From assembly GCA_963693365.1 (NCBI GenBank), contig CAVNZM010000011.1, positions 1,860,001-1,924,000 of the forward strand: 64,000 nucleotides of DNA. Direction: 5' to 3'. The notes under the pieces were generated by a model. The model saw nothing but the letters and a program-made list of their open reading frames with translations, made no database searches and was not told the origin of the DNA. Positions within the stretch are counted from its first letter, which is position 1, and each line of letters starts with the position of its first letter. This document shows, one piece after another, positions 19,340 to 29,312 of this stretch. This stretch comes from Amoebidium appalachense. Taxonomy: Eukaryota; Ichthyosporea. Position numbers and translations under genes: made by a program.

Positions 19340-21373
19340 TTAACGTGTAGTGTTTCTGCGTGATCGTACCGGGCCTGTGTTTGTGTTGACTTGGGTGCGT
19401 GTGCGTGGAGGAACACCATATGTGATGTGGTTTTCGAAGCATGCACGTGTTTGATCATTGCAGAGAAACACATTACACTTGATGCAGTAGGTATGTGTCT
19501 GGTGGCGTTCCCCTTTGTTCCTAAAGCAGAGAACGCATCTACCTTTTCTTTCTTTTCTGGCACGCTGGTGTCCGTGTAGAGCATGGGGGGCAGGAGCAGC
19601 AGGGGGAAGGGGGTATTCTAGTGCAGGCAGGTGGGGGTTGCATATGAGTGCTTCTGCTAGCTCACGCCTTGTGTCCATGCTCGTGTTTGTGGATTTGCCA
19701 AAGTATCTGTATGCAAAGTGTACGTTTGCTACTACAAACCCCAGAAGCCCCCCAAAGGTGCGGAGTTGGTGACGTTTAGTGCCCAAGGCTTCGTCCACAG
19801 AGCCGTTTAACATTCGTGTTTTGTTGAATATATCGGCCATGTTGTAGTTTTCGAAGTATTCTTCGACTGCTTTCGGTTGGGGGACGTCATTTCCGTTTCG
19901 TGATTTTCTCGGTTGACCCGGCTGAGTACTTGAACATGAGGTGATCACTTTCATACTGTAGTTCTTGTTTCTCCATAACACCGCAACGAGGTCTACTCCG
20001 TCCACACTGCACACTGCCTCCGACCATACACCACGTCCTTCCTCACATAGAAGGTCCAACATGTTGAGGGGAAAGTCTCTGGTTGCGGTTTTGACATTGA
20101 AAAGTGCGTAGAATCCGATTTTGTACACTTCCCTTGTCCCGGTTACTGACCCAAACCAGCTGTCTCCGACGATCGTTCTGGGGTTACGGTGGGTGGGGTT
20201 GGCCCATGGGGTTAGAAGACGCAAGGTGGTGCCTGTTCCAGCTCCCAACTGTCGGTACGGTTTGCTAGCCATCCTAAGCTTCCCCTCGTTCATTTCGAAG
20301 TTAATGAGTATGTTGGTTACACAGTCGTGTAGAGTTTTTATTTCTTGACCGAGAGGGTGGGGTTTTCGTTTTATGTAGATTTGGCACGGAAGGTTGCAAT
20401 GATAGCTGGCAAAGATGGCCTCGTCTTCGCATAATTCATCCCCGGGCTCGATAGAGCAACGGCACCGACTCTGCAGTGCTTCCATGAAACCGCGTGTGTC
20501 TTTCAGTGGATCATCCTCCGGATATTGAGTGATGTCGGTGACGGTAAAGCAGGCACGGATGTTTTCGAACCGGTGTTCGGTCATGAAGCGGGAAAAGTCC
20601 TGTACGGGAAATATGCGGCTTGGGTTCTCTGCTGCCGACGTCCAGTAGTTCGATCTCGAGCCGGGTTCAAATGTTCCAGCCATGTAAATCCACATACCCA
20701 ACCACCTAAGTAGCTCACCCGGGGTTAAGTCAACCCAATTTTTGTAACGTGCACGACCTACTTCGTTTGTGAGTGGAATGACTGCTGTGAAGAGATACTC
20801 CATAGGCATGAAGTGTTCAAACAAACACAGAACACTCTTGCGCTTGTTTAGTGCTAGTGGAATGGTTGGTTTTCTGCGTGGGCCTGTTCTTTTGTCAAGT
20901 ACTTGCTCATCTGGAATGGTCCATTGCAAGGTGCACGTGGGGTCGGTGGGGGTAGGTAACTCTACTTGTTCATCTACAAGTTCTATCTCATCTTCATTCT
21001 CACTGTCTGTGACAGGAATCTCTACTTGTTGGATGTCTCCATCTGGATCGTCGTCACTATCACTCTCTAGCTCGCTACTTGTGTGTTCACTGTCTTCTTC
21101 ATCTATTAAAGATAGCTGATGGCGCAGAACTACTTCTGTGGTACCGTCAAAATCAAACTTTACTTTCCATTCACTGCCTTCGTTTGTCTTGCATCGTTTC
21201 ACTACTGTGCCAACCAGTATTTGTGTGTCCCAACTCAGGCCGAACTTCTTGTAAGACCAACGTGTGGTGTCATCTGTGAAATCTTCCCCCTGAACCCCGT
21301 CAAATATGTATGCAAAACAACAGACACGAGCTCCAGAATAAAGTGGCTCTATTGGGTCTAATGTTTCGGCCAT
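19340..21373 (-). CDS. piggyBac-type transposase, apparently intact
   Basis: 677 residues with no internal stop. Residues 1-90 hold an unusual N-terminal domain and 91-140 an acidic Ser/Asp/Glu-rich segment. The DDE_Tnp_1_7 (piggyBac) core spans about 175-560. The catalytic acids fit D317 (CEDEAIF), D404 (VGDSWFGS) and D514 (NMADIFNK), with 86 and 109 residues between them, close to family spacing. The C-terminus has a cysteine-rich zinc finger (C613, C616, C630, C633, C638, C645) as in piggyBac proteins, where it binds the terminal repeats. It cuts and pastes at TTAA. I could not identify the terminal inverted repeats with confidence. The intact frame suggests recent activity or domestication. 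Confidence 0.9.
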   Translation of the reverse strand: MAETLDPIEPLYSGARVCCFAYIFDGVQGEDFTDDTTRWSYKKFGLSWDTQILVGTVVKRCKTNEGSEWKVKFDFDGTTEVVLRHQLSLIDEEDSEHTSSELESDSDDDPDGDIQQVEIPVTDSENEDEIELVDEQVELPTPTDPTCTLQWTIPDEQVLDKRTGPRRKPTIPLALNKRKSVLCLFEHFMPMEYLFTAVIPLTNEVGRARYKNWVDLTPGELLRWLGMWIYMAGTFEPGSRSNYWTSAAENPSRIFPVQDFSRFMTEHRFENIRACFTVTDITQYPEDDPLKDTRGFMEALQSRCRCSIEPGDELCEDEAIFASYHCNLPCQIYIKRKPHPLGQEIKTLHDCVTNILINFEMNEGKLRMASKPYRQLGAGTGTTLRLLTPWANPTHRNPRTIVGDSWFGSVTGTREVYKIGFYALFNVKTATRDFPLNMLDLLCEEGRGVWSEAVCSVDGVDLVAVLWRNKNYSMKVITSCSSTQPGQPRKSRNGNDVPQPKAVEEYFENYNMADIFNKTRMLNGSVDEALGTKRHQLRTFGGLLGFVVANVHFAYRYFGKSTNTSMDTRRELAEALICNPHLPALEYPLPPAAPAPHALHGHQRARKERKGRCVLCFRNKGERHQTHTYCIKCNVFLCNDQTRACFENHITYGVPPRTRTQVNTNTGPVRSRRNTTR

Positions 21374-21739
21374 GTTGGGCGCTCATCTTTCACATGAAAC
21401 CCATGGCTTGTTGTGTTCGCGGACTCAGCAAGTTTCGTCCGTTTGATCATGAATCATGTTGTTGTCGAGCATGAATTCAAAAACTTGCAACAGCGTCGGC
21501 AACCAATAAAAGCTAGGGAAGGCCTTGTTAGTTACCGTACCAAAGACAAAAAAGGTGTAAACTTATGTTTTCTTACTGGCTGTACAAAAAAAAGCGGGCT
21601 CCTGGGCCCCAATAGCTCGCGGTATCCTTCCGAAACAAGCATTCCTAAAGTACTGCGGTCAGAGTACTTATGGCCGCTAAGTTCTCCGATCAGAGTACAT
21701 TTCGGATGCATCAATGAGTTATTGGTGGTAGACCCGGCA

Positions 21740-21950
21740 TGGTATGACAATAATATCAAAATATGTTGCCGATATTACGTCAATATTACAGTTCTATTAC
21801 ACTTCTATAGCGTCTCTACCACAGAAAATCTCTACTCGCAATACATTGGCAATGGATAATTGATATTACTTCAGTATTAATCTGGTATTTTTACGATATT
21901 GGCAATAGATAATAGCCTCACAATATTGGCAATACCGCCGGGAAGTTTGC
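21740..21950. repeat. ATTGGCAAT-rich block C
   Basis: Short AT-rich stretch with CATTGGCAATGG (about 21844), TATTGGCAATAG (about 21898) and TATTGGCAATACC (about 21924). It ends at CCGGGAAGTTTGCTGATG (about 21943-21960), the same junction sequence that borders block A in the opposite orientation. Confidence 0.6.
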
Positions 21951-22750
21951 TGATGGAGTTCTTCAAGGAAAATGAGGTCGGCGTTTCTAGCTTCCCCCCC
22001 ATGCAGGCCACTAGGGCCGGCATTATTGTCACCAAGGTGGTTAGACATGTTAAAACCCAAACAACTAAAAACATAGTTCTTGCTTGATACGAGCACACTT
22101 GCAGCGCAAGAACTAGCGCTGCAGGGGGTGTAGCTCAGCTGTTGTATAATATGATCGTGTGTCTGTGACAAACAATATGTTTATATATGAACGGGGTTGA
22201 CTAGACCACGCTTTGCTTAGTTACGTGCTAGTCCTACTTACACCTAGTAAGCCGAGCACACTGAGTGAGCTCTGAAGCCCCCGACATGCCCTTATATCGG
22301 AGCTCGCACAGCGGCTCAGACATGCGCATCGGTATGTGCTTTTTGGCTACGAGAGCCAATCACATACGGTTCACGGTTCTGTCCCATGGCTATCACGGTT
22401 CCAATAAACCTAGTGAGCCAATCGGGTGACAGTACTTGATTATCGATGCATTCCACAGTCATACCTCACGGCTACTTGCATATTTTCCCATGATAAAACT
22501 ATAACTTAACGCTCATGGTTCCTCTACTACGTGTCGGTCCCATGTGGCTATTATATCTGTTTTCCCATGAATAATCCTGCAAGTTGCACGTGCACATATG
22601 TTTAACTCCATGCTCATGCGCACAAGACTGGGGGAGACATGCATACTGGCCTACCTAAGATCAAACACAGTGGTATATATACATGTACACGTGTGCGTAT
22701 ATCTCCACCTGTGTACATCCATACTAGATATCCGGTATAATATACCACAG
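21951..22750. other. Non-genic stretch between block C and LINE-like fragment
   Basis: A minus-strand frame at 21866-22171 (101 codons) starts with no recognised domain. The rest, 22172-22750, shows no gene, tRNA or repeat that I can support. Confidence 0.5.
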
Positions 22751-22984
22751 GGGGGAAAGAAAGCATAAAGAGGGTGACCATCAGGTATCCTAACTAAATG
22801 AAAACAAAAACGAAGAGACAATTCCTCCATACGACAAACAGCAGACGACAATCCAAACATACTGTTTAAGGGAGGCACAAACCAAGTACGAAACAAAGTG
22901 CGCAGCGCAGTACCCTGAAAATCGTCGAACTCTTTCAGCGCCACGGCCGCCTCGCGAGGTGGGGCGCAGGCCAATAGCGGAAGT
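22751..22984 (-). mobile_element. Fragment of second LINE-like family
   Basis: Matches 30026-30261 over about 235 bp with few differences. The minus-strand frame (about 75 residues, LKEFDDFQGTALRTLF, then MFGLSSAVCRMEELSLRF) aligns in style with the C-terminal domain of the LINE at 9831-11408 (IYGLVPIAARVSYLALKF, then HPLF). So it is likely an RT C-terminal piece, truncated on both sides. Confidence 0.55.
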
Positions 22985-23230
22985 CCATCTTCGAAAGTCG
23001 ATCGGCCGTAAAAAAGTTTTATAGTAGAGAAGCTTGAAGGTTCGCAGGATGGATCACAGACTCCCGTTGAAACATATTTGACACGATGTTGTCGTATCCT
23101 AACGTGCGTGTATTAAGAGGTACACACACGGAAAGGAACGAACGTGTACTGAAAAACGGTAAAGTTTATTATGACCAGGCTCCGACGGGCAAACTTAGAT
23201 CCGAACGGAATCAAGCTAAGTCACAACTGA

Positions 23231-23532
23231 TGCCGGAGGCAAGACTTCCCCTCACTCCCGTCGTGGCTCCCCGAGGTGACCGAGACAAAGAGAAGCAGAA
23301 ATGCAAGTCAGTGAGGAATTTTATTATTGATTTTAGCCCTAATAAATAATATCAGTATCTGATCAGAAAACCCCCAAAACCCCCGGATAAACCCCCTAAA
23401 CCCCAGAACACTGTGTGTGTGTGCACACGTGTGTGTGTGTGTATGTGTGTGTGTTTGTGTGTGTATGATAGGCTATTGAAGGAACAGCACTTCCAGCACA
23501 CAATGGCCGAAAGAACCCCTTCATCTATCCAA
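23231..23532 (-). repeat. Outer copy of 302-bp split direct repeat (A)
   Basis: Begins TGCCGGAGGCAAGACTTCCC and ends CATCTATCCAA. It is matched at 24010-24311 and contains a GT tract. Being external, it marks one end of the tyrosine-recombinase element. Confidence 0.9.
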
Positions 23533-23547
23533 GGGTGGGAGGGAGGG

Positions 23548-24009
23548 AAGAGAAAGCAAGAGCAAACCGTAAGGCACCAACTAATCAGACTGAGGTCTCA
23601 GCTTCTGCCCCTTTACACAAGGTGCCACCAAACCAAGAAAACACCCAAACAGCCTAATTATTACCTTATCACGTTGCTCCCTCCCCTTTTTTCTTTTCAC
23701 CTACACACTAGCTCTAAAAACAAGAACTGAACGAACGACGCCCACAGCCAGCTCTACAAAGCTGGTGCGCGGCTCACTCACATTTTTAGAACAGTGGAAA
23801 AGCCACCAATCATATCACCTATCTACTGATAACTACGGATCACTTCATAACTATACCTGATCTATATCCAATCACTAAAGATACATACGACTGAGCTTAA
23901 CATTCTACCCGTTAGGGCCAATCAGCTTGCACCGCTATGTAGCCGTTACCGCCGACTGACCGAACACGTGTCATCTCTCACCGCTGCCTCCTCCCGCTCG
24001 AGAACAACA
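23548..24009 (-). repeat. Internal copy of 462-bp split direct repeat (B)
   Basis: Begins AAGAGAAAGCAAGAGCAAAC and ends CTCGAGAACAACA. Matched at 28462-28923, essentially identical by eye. Confidence 0.9.
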
Positions 24010-24311
24010 TGCCGGAGGCAAGACTTCCCCTCACTCCCGTCGTGGCTCCCCGAGGTGACCGAGACAAAGAGAAGCAGAAATGCAAGTCAGTGAGGAATTT
24101 TATTATTGATTTTAGCCCTAATAAATAATATCAGTATCTGATCAGAAAACCCCCAAAACCCCCGGATAAACCCCCTAAACCCCAGAACACTGTGTGTGTG
24201 TGCACACGTGTGTGTGTGTGTATGTGTGTGTGTTTGTGTGTGTATGATAGGCTATTGAAGGAACAGCACTTCCAGCACACAATGGCCGAAAGAACCCCTT
24301 CATCTATCCAA
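24010..24311 (-). repeat. Internal copy of 302-bp split direct repeat (A)
   Basis: Second copy of the 23231-23532 repeat, directly abutting the 462-bp repeat at 23548-24009. Together they reproduce the joined ends of a circular intermediate. Confidence 0.9.
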
Positions 24312-24392
24312 ACCTACCCTACTTGTTTTTATTTTGTGATTGTGTCTTTTAAATAATGTGTGTTGGGTGTGTGTAGTAGAAGCCTGTAGCTG

Positions 24393-26693
24393 CTAATCGT
24401 GCGTAATCATGTGTGGCCTACGGGCCAAGGATTTTGCCTGGGCTGACAGATGAGCGGGCATTGAAATTGCCAGGAGCATGGCCTTGTTCGTGTCAATGTA
24501 GTGGTTGAAAGGCGTCGTGAAATTACGCCACCGACCATTGATACGAATTTGCTCATAGTCCTCCCCTCTGAGTGCTGCTGTGGAGGCTGCCCCGTGCCGT
24601 GTGCTGTACAATGAGAAGTCGCTATCCAGGCCCACAGCCGTCAGACTCTGTTGCATACGAGTTGCTACCAGCGATGGTGTGTACCCAGGATGAAACAGAG
24701 GGTCGGATGGGCGGGAGCCATGGGGAAATGCACCCACTGCCATGAGCTTCTGCAGCAAATGCAAGCACACTGGATCACGGATCACCACCATCTGATGATT
24801 GCCCGTTTTGGACCGTGGAAGAAGCAACACTGCACTGCCCGCTGGAGCATTGATTTCAATCAACCGTGGATCATTCGGAGGAATGAAGTCTGCCACCGTG
24901 CGCCGCGAGAGCTCCCCCGGCCGGGTGTAGGTTGCGAATGACATACACAGATAGAGTGCTACGTGCGGCATCTTGTATTCCCACAGAGCCGACACTGCCA
25001 AAATCATGTAGTCGTAGGGGAGTGGTCTGTGGTGATTGGTTGGGTTAGCATGGTCCCACCCCCTTAGGACCCTGGCCGACAGGACCAAGGAGTCCTTGCA
25101 CTGGGGATAGAAATGGTGGATGGCTGACAGCACCGTCTTGCAGTGGGCGAGCCCGCTGCGGGTCTCTCCCAACTCTTCGTACATGTCAGCTGCATAGCTC
25201 GCAAGCATGTTATCCACCTGCTCTACCGACTGGAAGGTGCTCACCCCATCTTCCACACACCACGCTACGAATTTGTTCAAGGCGTTGTCGTATTTCGCCA
25301 CTGTGGGAGCCGTGACATTGAGATTGAGCATATGCGTGATTTTTGCAGAGGGGACGGCGTCACGTGACGGCATGTCTGCTGGATTGTGGGCAGAAGGGAC
25401 CCACACCCACGCCGGTCGAAGTGCGGCTGCACACACAAGTGCTGCCACCCGCCGGCACAGATGGTTTAGCCGTCGTGAACTCGATCTACCCTTGGCCACC
25501 GCAAACAATAAAGATGTGTTGTCGATGAGATGAGCTACTCTGGTGCTGTGATTTTGTGGTGCTCGCGTGAAACGTCGTAGTGATAATAGCAGCGCGTGCC
25601 CCTCGAGGATGGTGATGTGATCTTCGTGCCGCCACGGAGTAGATATCGGATGGTGCCACTGCAGACCGTCAACTACTTTCAGAAAAGAGTCGTCGGTCGT
25701 GGGGTGGTTCGTGCTGTCGTTACATTCATCGGCTGAAAGGGCGTTAATCACGAGCTCACCGGTGTCGTCCACAGGCCCCAAGAAGGAATAACCGGGTCTG
25801 GACACCGACTGTGCTAATGCCGTCAACGATTGCTCAGCCGTAACGGACGCAATAGAAACACCTGCTCCCTTGGTGGACGCATCTGATGCCAACAGAAGAG
25901 AGGCGGGAGCAGCCGTCAAATCACACACAATGAGAGGTGCCAAATCCACCAACAGGGCCAACTCCCCCTTGACTGCAGAGGGGATTGGGCATGCCGTTAG
26001 TGGACATTGGCCGGCTGACAACGCAAACTGATAACTCGCCTCTAACACAGAAAATAAAGCTCTATTCAAAAGCAACAACCACGCCCAGCCCCCAAGCAAA
26101 CGAGATAACGCCCGTGGAGCCACCTCCCGCATGAACAGAACCGCCTTTGTGTCGGCTAGTAGCCGCGCCAACCGTGATGCATCCGGTCGAATAACACCGT
26201 CCCGTCCTATAGCCAACCCAAGTGCTACGGTCTCCGGGTGGTCTCGTGACGCCGTGACCGTTTTGGACGGTTTTATTTCGAATCCGTGTGTCTCTCCAGC
26301 GCGCCCGGCTGCCGTCATCTCGGAATTTACAGTAGATTCCTCCAACCCAACCCCCACCCAATCATCCACGTAGATCAAATGTGCCGTATCCGATTGGTCG
26401 GTAATGGAATGTGCCGGTGAAGAATTCGATTGGATGCATCGTTCGATACGTAAAGGCGGGTGCGTGATGTGCTGGTGAGAACGTTGGGCGACAAACGGTG
26501 CCCATTTCACAGCCCATCGGCATAGACAACACCCGCGGATACACCAACCTATCGACACCCGGCAGTCCCACTGCTGAAGACGAAACCGGCGGAAGCCCTT
26601 GGTACCAAGACAGCCAGTCTGGCACCCGAAAACGGTGGTAGAAATTCGAAAAATCGTACTTGGCCACCACCACCGCTGCGTCCTTCGGAACAA
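24393..26693 (-). CDS. RT (catalytic part), RNase H and tyrosine recombinase of the YR retrotransposon
   Basis: 766 residues. RT palm motif IYVDDWVGVG sits at about 107-116, preceded by WAPFVAQRSH. RNase H follows (LLASDASTKGAGVS, then LIDNTSLLFAVAKG and VPSAHNPADMPSR). The last ~300 residues are a phage-type tyrosine recombinase: an N-terminal SAM-like helical region (VAKYDNALNKFVAWC), the first catalytic Arg in TRPGELSRR, the YSTRHGAAS box (Arg about 699) and the nucleophile Tyr about 732 in FNHYIDTNK. It would integrate a circular DNA copy by strand exchange. The first ~60 residues look out of frame; the RT N-terminal half is in the 26362-27924 frame, with the shift near 26520. Confidence 0.9.
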   Translation of the reverse strand: MFRRTQRWWWPSTIFRISTTVFGCQTGCLGTKGFRRFRLQQWDCRVSIGWCIRGCCLCRWAVKWAPFVAQRSHQHITHPPLRIERCIQSNSSPAHSITDQSDTAHLIYVDDWVGVGLEESTVNSEMTAAGRAGETHGFEIKPSKTVTASRDHPETVALGLAIGRDGVIRPDASRLARLLADTKAVLFMREVAPRALSRLLGGWAWLLLLNRALFSVLEASYQFALSAGQCPLTACPIPSAVKGELALLVDLAPLIVCDLTAAPASLLLASDASTKGAGVSIASVTAEQSLTALAQSVSRPGYSFLGPVDDTGELVINALSADECNDSTNHPTTDDSFLKVVDGLQWHHPISTPWRHEDHITILEGHALLLSLRRFTRAPQNHSTRVAHLIDNTSLLFAVAKGRSSSRRLNHLCRRVAALVCAAALRPAWVWVPSAHNPADMPSRDAVPSAKITHMLNLNVTAPTVAKYDNALNKFVAWCVEDGVSTFQSVEQVDNMLASYAADMYEELGETRSGLAHCKTVLSAIHHFYPQCKDSLVLSARVLRGWDHANPTNHHRPLPYDYMILAVSALWEYKMPHVALYLCMSFATYTRPGELSRRTVADFIPPNDPRLIEINAPAGSAVLLLPRSKTGNHQMVVIRDPVCLHLLQKLMAVGAFPHGSRPSDPLFHPGYTPSLVATRMQQSLTAVGLDSDFSLYSTRHGAASTAALRGEDYEQIRINGRWRNFTTPFNHYIDTNKAMLLAISMPAHLSAQAKSLARRPHMITHD

Positions 26694-27924
26694 TGATACT
26701 ACACAAATCTGCCGGACTGGGAAAACTCGGATTGGGCGGGTCTATCATGACTGCATTCATGGGGCGAGCATCCATGATAAGACGGTCTTCCTTCTCATCT
26801 TTCTCCACCGCAAATAAACCATTGATAATCTTTGGGGGCTCCGAAATTTCTGAAAAAGCAACCATACCACAAACATACATACGCTTAGCCAATATAGGCC
26901 ACTCCGCAGGCGACGCAAATGCATGGACAGGACGCCCGGGCAAAGGGTGGGCTCCTTCAGCACCCTCAGTGGTGCTCTCAGTTGCCAACACGCCCCCAAG
27001 CCCGCAAACTCCGTGACCGTTCGGCTGTCCGACCGCGTCACCCGTGCGATTTGACGCCACCACCAACACGTTTGGCTTCTCCATCATCTCCTTGAGGTCA
27101 GGTGGAAGGACCTCTAGGAGCGGAACTGTTGCCCCAAACCCCTCAGGAGGAAGGGCAATACGCTCAGCAACTATGGGGGTGAAAGCTTTTGAGTGATTGA
27201 AATATGGGAAAGATTCAGACACAGCCGCTAAGGGGACATTGCTGATCCTGCGGCGCATATCCGCGCAAAAAACGAAAATTCGCTGAATGGATTGTGTCTG
27301 TGCCGGTGAGGGTGCATGAGAAAAGTGCGTGGATTTAGGAAAAGGCGTGGGAAAAAAATGTGTGCTGGTAGGAGGGGAAAATGTTGAAAAGTGTGTGTGA
27401 TTCTGGGAAGAGGTGTCGTGCATGTTGTGCCAAACATCGTTCCTAGGAGATTCTACCGAGCCAGGTGGCCCATTATACAACGTGTTGATTGCAGCTATGG
27501 TTCTATTAACCAACTTTAACACAGCAAATCTCTTGTTGAACCTCCCACGTCTTCTTGGAGAGGACAACCTAACACCATCAAGCAACAGCGGGACTACAAA
27601 AAGGGGAAGTGGAAGTAAATCATTAGACACATGGGGAAACAAGCCTGGCTCAGCCGCGCCCGTGACGCCCTCACCAGGGGTACTAACATGGGGGGCTACG
27701 GGCTCACCGGTGTACCACTTCCGAGGGAAAGAACCAAACTCAGCTGGTTCCGTGGCAGCTGTGTTCGGGAACGAAGGCTGTGGACCGTGGCCTCCCCCTG
27801 CCTCAGCTGGGCAGCTGCGGGAGGCGCAGGGGGGTACGAATCTGTGGAAGCTGGGCCTAGGCATCCTTGTTGCCATCGAACGGTCCATCCACACACACGC
27901 GCGCCACCGTGACACCCCCCGCAC
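26362..27924 (-). CDS. N-terminal region and RT fingers of the YR retrotransposon
   Basis: 520 residues. The last ~150 coding residues before the shift carry RT motifs: DEKEDRLIMDARPMN, then VVAKYDFSNFYHRFRVP with the first catalytic Asp, and RVLSMPMG. After that, near 26520, the frame departs from the expected sequence, which resumes in the neighbouring ORF. The N-terminal ~300 residues are Pro/Ser-rich with no recognised Gag or zinc knuckle. A single base gained or lost would split one RT gene into these two frames. Whether this is a lesion, programmed shift or sequencing error is undetermined. Confidence 0.75.
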   Translation of the reverse strand: MRGVSRWRACVWMDRSMATRMPRPSFHRFVPPCASRSCPAEAGGGHGPQPSFPNTAATEPAEFGSFPRKWYTGEPVAPHVSTPGEGVTGAAEPGLFPHVSNDLLPLPLFVVPLLLDGVRLSSPRRRGRFNKRFAVLKLVNRTIAAINTLYNGPPGSVESPRNDVWHNMHDTSSQNHTHFSTFSPPTSTHFFPTPFPKSTHFSHAPSPAQTQSIQRIFVFCADMRRRISNVPLAAVSESFPYFNHSKAFTPIVAERIALPPEGFGATVPLLEVLPPDLKEMMEKPNVLVVASNRTGDAVGQPNGHGVCGLGGVLATESTTEGAEGAHPLPGRPVHAFASPAEWPILAKRMYVCGMVAFSEISEPPKIINGLFAVEKDEKEDRLIMDARPMNAVMIDPPNPSFPSPADLCSIIVPKDAAVVVAKYDFSNFYHRFRVPDWLSWYQGLPPVSSSAVGLPGVDRLVYPRVLSMPMGCEMGTVCRPTFSPAHHAPAFTYRTMHPIEFFTGTFHYRPIGYGTFDLRG

Positions 27925-28461
27925 CTCCCCACAGGGGGAGGCCGTGTGTTTACACCGAGCTCGACTACCTAGTAGAGACCGTGCATTGACTCACAATGTC
28001 GTATATAAGAGAGTTCTGCTCGGGAAGAAGAGAGGCTCACTTGCCCATGTCAAGGAAAGCAGAGCACGTATTTGTAATGCTTGGAGTTCAGAAAGTTCAC
28101 TGTGACTGTATAGGCAGAGAGACAGACAAAATTTACGTAGTTTTTCACTCTACAAGACTCCTCAGCGCTAGCGAGCTAAACAACATACTGAAGGGAAAAG
28201 ACAAATGTAAAAGTCGTATTAATATCTAGAGCGAAAAAAGGAACCTTGAAAATGAGGACTCGGAGAACGAGCTGGTTAACGTTGAGTTGCCAGAATTCGT
28301 GTGACAATTGCAGAAGTCAACAGAAAAAAGGACAGCTAGCTAAGGCAACTAGTTTGTGCGCTTTTACAGTAGCACCACCAAACTTAGTTCAACCAACTAA
28401 CTCTACAAATCCCTTTTACCTCTGATGCCAGACACTCACACAAACGCTAAAACGAAAACCA

Positions 28462-28923
28462 AAGAGAAAGCAAGAGCAAACCGTAAGGCACCAACTAATC
28501 AGACTGAGGTCTCAGCTTCTGCCCCTTTACACAAGGTGCCACCAAACCAAGAAAACACCCAAACAGCCTAATTATTACCTTATCACGTTGCTCCCTCCCC
28601 TTTTTTCTTTTCACCTACACACTAGCTCTAAAAACAAGAACTGAACGAACGACGCCCACAGCCAGCTCTACAAAGCTGGTGCGCGGCTCACTCACATTTT
28701 TAGAACAGTGGAAAAGCCACCAATCATATCACCTATCTACTGATAACTACGGATCACTTCATAACTATACCTGATCTATATCCAATCACTAAAGATACAT
28801 ACGACTGAGCTTAACATTCTACCCGTTAGGGCCAATCAGCTTGCACCGCTATGTAGCCGTTACCGCCGACTGACCGAACACGTGTCATCTCTCACCGCTG
28901 CCTCCTCCCGCTCGAGAACAACA
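28462..28923 (-). repeat. Outer copy of 462-bp split direct repeat (B)
   Basis: External copy of the 23548-24009 repeat; marks the 5' end (coding sense) of the tyrosine-recombinase element. The next base begins unrelated flank (GGCCATCAAGGCC). Confidence 0.9.
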
Positions 28924-29312
28924 GGCCATCAAGGCCGTGCCCTACAAGATCATCATCACCTGGCCCCTTATGCCACATTCCGTACATTCCGATCTAACTT
29001 TATCGTGCGCCATGCGATCGGCTCACATTAATATAAATATCTAAGTCTCACCCCTCTCCCTTCCCCTAGTGGCACCGCAGAGTCTAATTCTACATTTCAT
29101 ACTATCCCCCCCCTGAGTGACCAGTGGGGCTGTCACGGTGCTCATACTTTTACATTGGATTCAACTTGGTTTATTATAGCATAATAGAGTACATATTCGA
29201 AAAGAAAACATATTGCATGCACATGGATGGAAATGTATGACTGTGAATCTTGAACAAGCTCAGGCTGCCGGCTGGATTATAATACAGGTATAACAAAGGT
29301 AAAGTAAAAAAT
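28924..29312. other. Non-genic flank of YR element
   Basis: Ordinary AT-leaning sequence with one C run near 29106-29112. I see no gene, RNA or repeat here. Confidence 0.5.

Larger units (their letters stand above)
23231..28923 (-). mobile_element. Tyrosine-recombinase retrotransposon (DIRS-order, Ngaro/PAT-like) with split direct repeats
   Basis: Two direct-repeat pairs define it: A = 23231-23532 and 24010-24311 (302 bp); B = 23548-24009 and 28462-28923 (462 bp). In coding orientation (minus) the order is B, ORFs, A-B, A. This is exactly the split direct repeat layout (A1-ORFs-B1A2-B2) known for PAT and Ngaro elements. The internal B-A junction at 24009/24010 joins the two outer element ends without a gap. 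The ORFs encode RT, RNase H and a tyrosine recombinase; there is no DDE integrase or aspartic protease. As expected for this order, no target-site duplication is seen. I see no methyltransferase domain, which favours Ngaro-like over DIRS1-like. Confidence 0.9.

Noticed and set aside
24393-26693. Phage or prophage integrase
   Set aside because: The tyrosine recombinase is fused to RT and RNase H and bounded by split direct repeats, so it is a retrotransposon protein.
27413-28105. 230-codon plus-strand frame
   Set aside because: Antisense to the N-terminal region of the YR retrotransposon, with no recognised motif.
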